Assembly (NCBI GenBank): GCA_023266245.1
Contig: JAHFRO010000109.1
Location: 1-7,758 of the forward strand
DNA: 7,758 nucleotides
Direction: 5' to 3'
DNA from: Betaproteobacteria bacterium
GTDB taxonomy: Bacteria > Pseudomonadota > Gammaproteobacteria > Burkholderiales > SG8-41
Position numbers and translations under genes: made by a program. The notes beneath the pieces are model-generated. The model was not told where the DNA came from and ran no database searches. It worked only from the letters and a program-made list of their open reading frames with translations. How positions within the stretch are numbered: the first letter of the stretch is position 1; every line of letters begins with the position of its first letter. This document shows, one piece after another, positions 5,799 to 7,758 of this stretch.

Positions 5799-5945
5799 AC
5801 GTGTCGTCCGCGCGACAGCGACGACGCGTGCGGGCGGCAGTGGAGAGGCGTCCAACAGCCGGCGAGTGCCGCGTCGGAGCGCCCGCGCGCTGCCCGAAAT
5901 GCTCTCGCCGCCGCGTCGACGGCGGCGCTGCTCCCGTTAAGCAGC
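5799..5945. other. GC-rich cluster of inverted repeats, no gene recognised
   Basis: Three stems in 150 nt: 5799-5808 with 5820-5829 (9 of 10 paired), CGCCGCCG/CGGCGGCG at 5906-5913 and 5920-5927 (perfect, 6-nt loop), and GCTGCT/AGCAGC at 5927-5932 and 5940-5945. Open frames here have random-looking composition on both strands, and nothing resembles a tRNA. The wider stretch from 5762 to 5997 holds no gene I can support beyond the A/T-rich promoter-proximal part. Confidence 0.35.
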
Positions 5946-5997
5946 GGCGCCATACCCGACCCGAGTCCGGCCGGATCGAGCACGGCTCGGCTCCCAC

Positions 5998-6054
5998 TTA
6001 GAGTCTCTGGAGCTCGATGAAGGCAATCTCAGGCGGCGTAGGCACGCGCGGGAG
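5998..6054 (-). pseudogene. possible 3' remnant of a gene cut by the MITE-like element
   Basis: A minus-strand frame reads LPRVPTPPEIAFIELQRL and stops at TAA 5998-6000. The element begins at 6057, and the codon at its edge is a TAG. The short peptide looks protein-like but matches no family I can name. It may be the tail of the gene whose start is at 6401, in a different frame because of the insertion, or it may be chance. Confidence 0.25.
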
Positions 6055-6056
6055 CT

Positions 6057-6323
6057 AGAGCCTCTAACACCGTCAAACGCACGTGCGTTGCTGCCAGAAT
6101 TGGTGATGGCGCGAAGCGAGGTGCAGCCAATATGTCGATATTGGCAAGCTGAGCGACAAAGCCAGCGCCGATTCTGGCTGCAACCCTTCAGGGCTGGCGC
6201 GAGTTTTGGCCCATGGCTTTGTCGCAAGTCCCTGGCTTAGGAGTACTAAGCGGCGGGCCTTGCTCCGTGCCCTGAGCCAAAATCGTGCCAGCGCATCGTG
6301 TGTTTGACGGTGTTAGAGGCTCT
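6057..6323. mobile_element. 267-bp MITE-like element with perfect 22-bp terminal inverted repeats
   Basis: The left end (6057-6078) begins AGAGCCTCTAACACC and ends GTCAAAC; the right end (6302-6323) is its exact reverse complement. With one mismatch the match runs to about 27 bp. The interior encodes no transposase and is highly self-complementary: GCCAATAT/ATATTGGC at 6126-6145 around a GTCG loop, GCGACAAAGCCA at 6153-6164 with its exact complement at 6214-6225, and GCTTAG/CTAAGC at 6235-6251. Flanking bases include TA on each side (CTA before, TTAG after), compatible with a short TA-type target duplication but not proof. It is probably a non-autonomous derivative mobilised by a DDE transposase encoded elsewhere; the parent IS family is unknown. 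It ends inside the VOC gene start at 6324-6401. Confidence 0.8.
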
Positions 6324-6401
6324 TAGGACCTGCTCGTAGAAGCGGATCGCCCGCTTGAAGTCAGCGACCCCAAGGGTGACGAGGCTGAGGCGGGGTTCCA
6401 T
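6324..6401 (-). pseudogene. N-terminal stub of a VOC (glyoxalase/bleomycin-resistance) family gene
   Basis: From ATG 6401 the minus strand encodes MEPRLSLVTLGVADFKRAIR and then FYEQVL. This is the typical first beta-alpha unit of a VOC metalloenzyme-fold protein, with the characteristic LGVxDxxRAxxFYE pattern. At about codon 26 it runs directly into the terminal inverted repeat of the MITE-like element and then into unrelated sequence. VOC proteins usually have about 120-140 residues, so roughly 80 percent is missing and the gene should be dead. The rest is not found intact on the far side of the element, so a deletion may have accompanied or followed the insertion. Confidence 0.7.
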
Positions 6402-6408
6402 CAGGCAG

Positions 6409-6436
6409 GATTCAGAATTCGGTATTCAGGATTTAG
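6409..6436 (-). repeat. heptamer array downstream of dcd
   Basis: Four degenerate heptamers on the plus strand: GATTCAG, AATTCGG, TATTCAG, GATTTAG. The 7-nt period and the central TTC resemble the arrays near thyA and folA. It begins 7 nt upstream of the VOC stub's start codon. Confidence 0.7.
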
Positions 6437-6459
6437 CAAACCGGCTGCCTACCGCGCGC

Positions 6460-6477
6460 CTGGTCACCGATCACCAG
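6460..6477. repeat. short repeat/palindrome just after the dcd stop codon
   Basis: CTGGTCACCGATCACCAG contains two heptamers (TCACCGA, TCACCAG) and CTGGT/ACCAG arms. It lies 2 nt downstream of the dcd stop. No T-run follows on the minus strand, so it is not an obvious intrinsic terminator. Confidence 0.4.
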
Positions 6478-6479
6478 CG

Positions 6480-7052
6480 TCAAACCTTCGGCGGGGTAAC
6501 ACCCCGCTGGCCCTGGTACTTGCCGCCGCGGTCCTTGTACGACACCTCGCAGACGTCGTCCGGGGCCGACTCGAGGAAGATCACCTGGGCCACCCCTTCG
6601 TTGGCGTAGATCTTGGCCGGGAGCGGCGTGGTATTGGAGAACTCCAGGGTGACGTAGCCCTCCCACTCCGGCTCGAGCGGCGTGACGTTCACGATGATGC
6701 CGCAGCGGGCATAGGTGGACTTCCCAAGCGTCAACACGATGATGTTTCGGGGGATGCGGAAGTACTCGACCGTCCGGGCGAGGGCGAAGGAATTGGGCGG
6801 GATGATGCAGACGTCGCCCTTCAGATCCACGAACGAGTGCGGGTCGAAGTTCTTGGGGTCGACGATGGTGGTGTTGATGTTGGTGAAGAGCTTGAATTCG
6901 TTCGAGCAGCGGATGTCGTAGCCGTAGCTCGAGGTGCCGAACGACACCACCCTGTGGCCGTTCACTTCCTTGATCTGGCCGGGCTCGAAGGGCTCGATCA
7001 TGCGCTGCTCGAGCGCCATGCGGCGGATCCAGCGGTCTGATTTTATGGACAC
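6480..7052 (-). CDS. dcd: dCTP deaminase Dcd
   Basis: Deaminates dCTP to dUTP, the precursor of the dUMP used by ThyA; a cytosolic homotrimer in Gram-negatives. At 190 residues it is about the usual 188-193. Family hallmarks: [11 protein letters not shown] (40-50 region), [12 protein letters not shown], the catalytic-core segment [50 protein letters not shown] with the essential Glu, and the C-terminal [11 protein letters not shown]. Only monofunctional deaminase features are seen, no dUTPase fusion. The start is GTG 7052, supported by the conserved N-terminus [13 protein letters not shown]. The gene starts 11 nt after the PIN toxin stop codon, with no room for its own promoter in the gap, so it is probably co-transcribed with the toxin-antitoxin genes. 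Confidence 0.97.
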   Translation of the reverse strand: MSIKSDRWIRRMALEQRMIEPFEPGQIKEVNGHRVVSFGTSSYGYDIRCSNEFKLFTNINTTIVDPKNFDPHSFVDLKGDVCIIPPNSFALARTVEYFRIPRNIIVLTLGKSTYARCGIIVNVTPLEPEWEGYVTLEFSNTTPLPAKIYANEGVAQVIFLESAPDDVCEVSYKDRGGKYQGQRGVTPPKV

Positions 7053-7066
7053 ACTCCTGGCCCTTA
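7053..7066 (-). promoter_or_regulatory. dcd ribosome binding site overlapping the vapC stop
   Basis: The minus strand reads TAAGGGCCAGGAGT and then GTG. AGGAG is only 1 nt from the GTG, too close to work normally; AAGGG is 8 nt away and overlaps the vapC TAA. If AAGGG is used, dcd translation would be physically linked to termination on vapC. Confidence 0.5.
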
Positions 7067-7450
7067 GACGACGCGGATCTGTGTGCTGTACGGGCCGAGC
7101 TGCGCGTCGTTGGTCAGCAGCACGGCCGGCTCGGCCAGCGCCTGCGCCACCAGCAGCCGGTCGAACGGGTCCTTGTGCAGGTCAGGCAAAGATACAACGC
7201 CGGCGGCATGCGCGGAGGTAACCGCCAGCTCAACGAACCCCGCCTCCGTCAACGCGCGTAGCAGACGAGGCAGATCGACGCGGAAATCTCGGCGCCGCAA
7301 CCCGCTCTTGACGGCGATCTCCCACACGCTCGCGGCGCTGTAGAGCACGGTGTTGGCCGGATCCGTCAGCAGGTCGCGCACCGCAGCTGGCAACTTGCGG
7401 CTTGCCGCAACCGACCAGAGCAGCAGGTGCGTGTCGACGAGCAGCCGCAT
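7064..7450 (-). CDS. vapC: PIN-domain toxin (VapC family ribonuclease)
   Basis: A 128-residue PIN-domain protein, the usual toxin length, expected to cleave RNA with Mg2+ or Mn2+ when free of its antitoxin. Acidic active-site residues are visible: D6 in [12 protein letters not shown]44 in [11 protein letters not shown]94 and D97 in [14 protein letters not shown], and D115 in LLTNDAQLG. The VDTHxLLW start and the HKDPFDR motif place it in the chromosomal PIN group commonly paired with Phd-type antitoxins. The ATG at 7450 overlaps the antitoxin stop as TGATG, typical translational coupling. No frameshift or missing catalytic residue is seen, so it should be active. The RNA target cannot be told from sequence. 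Confidence 0.93.
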   Translation of the reverse strand: MRLLVDTHLLLWSVAASRKLPAAVRDLLTDPANTVLYSAASVWEIAVKSGLRRRDFRVDLPRLLRALTEAGFVELAVTSAHAAGVVSLPDLHKDPFDRLLVAQALAEPAVLLTNDAQLGPYSTQIRVV

Positions 7451-7689
7451 CAACGCCCGCCGAAAAAGGCCTGGAGCAACTCCTCGGGCAGCGGGGCGTT
7501 GAAGTCTTCCGGGATGCGGAAGCGCCCGTCCAGCAGGCCCAGCTTGCGCGGCCCGCCGCGCGGCGCAAGGGGCGCAAGGCGGGCAACCGGTCGTCCCGCG
7601 CGGGCGATGACGATTTCCTCGCCCGCCTCGGCGCGCTCGACGAGCTGGGAGAGGCGGGTCTTGGCGTCGTGGATATTGATCTTTTCCAT
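7450..7689 (-). CDS. vapB: Phd/YefM-type antitoxin (VapB role)
   Basis: A 79-residue antitoxin. The N-terminal part (1-45, MEKINIHDAKTRLSQLVERA and then GEEIVIARAGRPVARLAPL) is the Phd/YefM fold that dimerises and binds DNA. The C-terminal part (about 46-79, with LGLLDGRFRIPEDFNAPLPE) matches the usual PIN-toxin-binding tail in which a short helix carries F and L side chains towards the toxin groove. ATG 7689 is preceded by AGGG with 6-nt spacing. It is first in the unit, so antitoxin is made before toxin, and the promoter just upstream contains a palindrome suited to autorepression. The name vapB reflects its partner, not an AbrB fold. Confidence 0.92.
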   Translation of the reverse strand: MEKINIHDAKTRLSQLVERAEAGEEIVIARAGRPVARLAPLAPRGGPRKLGLLDGRFRIPEDFNAPLPEELLQAFFGGR

Positions 7690-7720
7690 GGGTTGCCCTG
7701 GCGGCAGTCAAGGTTAGCTA

Positions 7721-7749
7721 ATTCTAGTCCACCCGGGTGTCCCGGTCAA
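7721..7749 (-). promoter_or_regulatory. sigma70-type promoter of the vapBC(-dcd) unit
   Basis: The minus strand has TTGACC (7744-7749), an exact 17-nt spacer and TAGAAT (7721-7726): five of six matches in each hexamer. Transcription should start near 7714, about 25 nt before the antitoxin ATG. Confidence 0.8.
7730..7739. promoter_or_regulatory. palindromic operator candidate in the vapBC promoter spacer
   Basis: CACCCGGGTG is a perfect 10-bp palindrome centred between -35 and -10, where a bound antitoxin-toxin complex would block RNA polymerase. A second perfect palindrome, TTAGCTAA (7714-7721), covers the likely transcription start and could be another site. Confidence 0.5.
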
Positions 7750-7758
7750 CGCGTGACG

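Noticed and set aside
6057..6323. Integron attC site (ends contain TCTAAC and GTTAGA)
   Set aside because: The end bases do not fit the RYYYAAC/GTTRRRY core sites, the arms are perfectly complementary over 22 bp without the extrahelical bases of attC, and 267 bp is longer than known attC sites; no integrase or cassette is present.

Overview
The window looks like a chromosomal segment of a GC-rich proteobacterium, most likely a betaproteobacterium. This is inferred from the character of the ThyA, FolA and Dcd proteins and from overall base composition; there is no rRNA or other marker gene to settle it. It holds seven clear full-length housekeeping or accessory genes, one partial gene at the left edge, and an intergenic fraction unusually rich in repeats.

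Layout. The 3' tail of an unidentified plus-strand gene (to 103) is followed by a 10-nt-unit inverted repeat. A minus-strand M17 aminopeptidase (257-1729) diverges from thyA (1894-2688), which is followed by folA (2846-3331). A composite palindromic repeat separates folA from a secreted Sel1-repeat protein (start about 3571, end 4239). That gene converges on a minus-strand ornithine-decarboxylase-type PLP enzyme (4402-5595), and a strong hairpin terminator sits between them. The decarboxylase has a good sigma70-type promoter and a leader carrying a 21-codon ORF with a near-perfect Shine-Dalgarno. From about 5762 to 6480 there is no intact gene: GC-rich inverted repeats, a short orphan reading-frame tail, a 267-bp element with perfect 22-bp terminal inverted repeats, and the N-terminal stub of a VOC/glyoxalase-like gene ending at that element. 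The right end is a minus-strand unit: Phd-type antitoxin, PIN toxin (VapC), then dcd.

How the genes fit together. Dcd (dCTP to dUTP), ThyA (dUMP to dTMP) and FolA (recycling the dihydrofolate ThyA makes) are steps of de novo dTMP supply, although dcd is in a separate unit from thyA-folA. The decarboxylase would supply putrescine. The toxin-antitoxin genes have their own promoter with a perfect palindrome between -35 and -10, and dcd lies 11 nt downstream, so dcd probably depends at least partly on the toxin-antitoxin promoter.

Most unusual points: the small ORF before the decarboxylase; the structured MITE-like element truncating a VOC gene; the coupling of a toxin-antitoxin module to dcd; and two families of short-period repeats (7-nt and 10-nt units, often as opposed arms) at several gene boundaries. 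No CRISPR array, tRNA, rRNA, integrase or complete transposase gene was seen.
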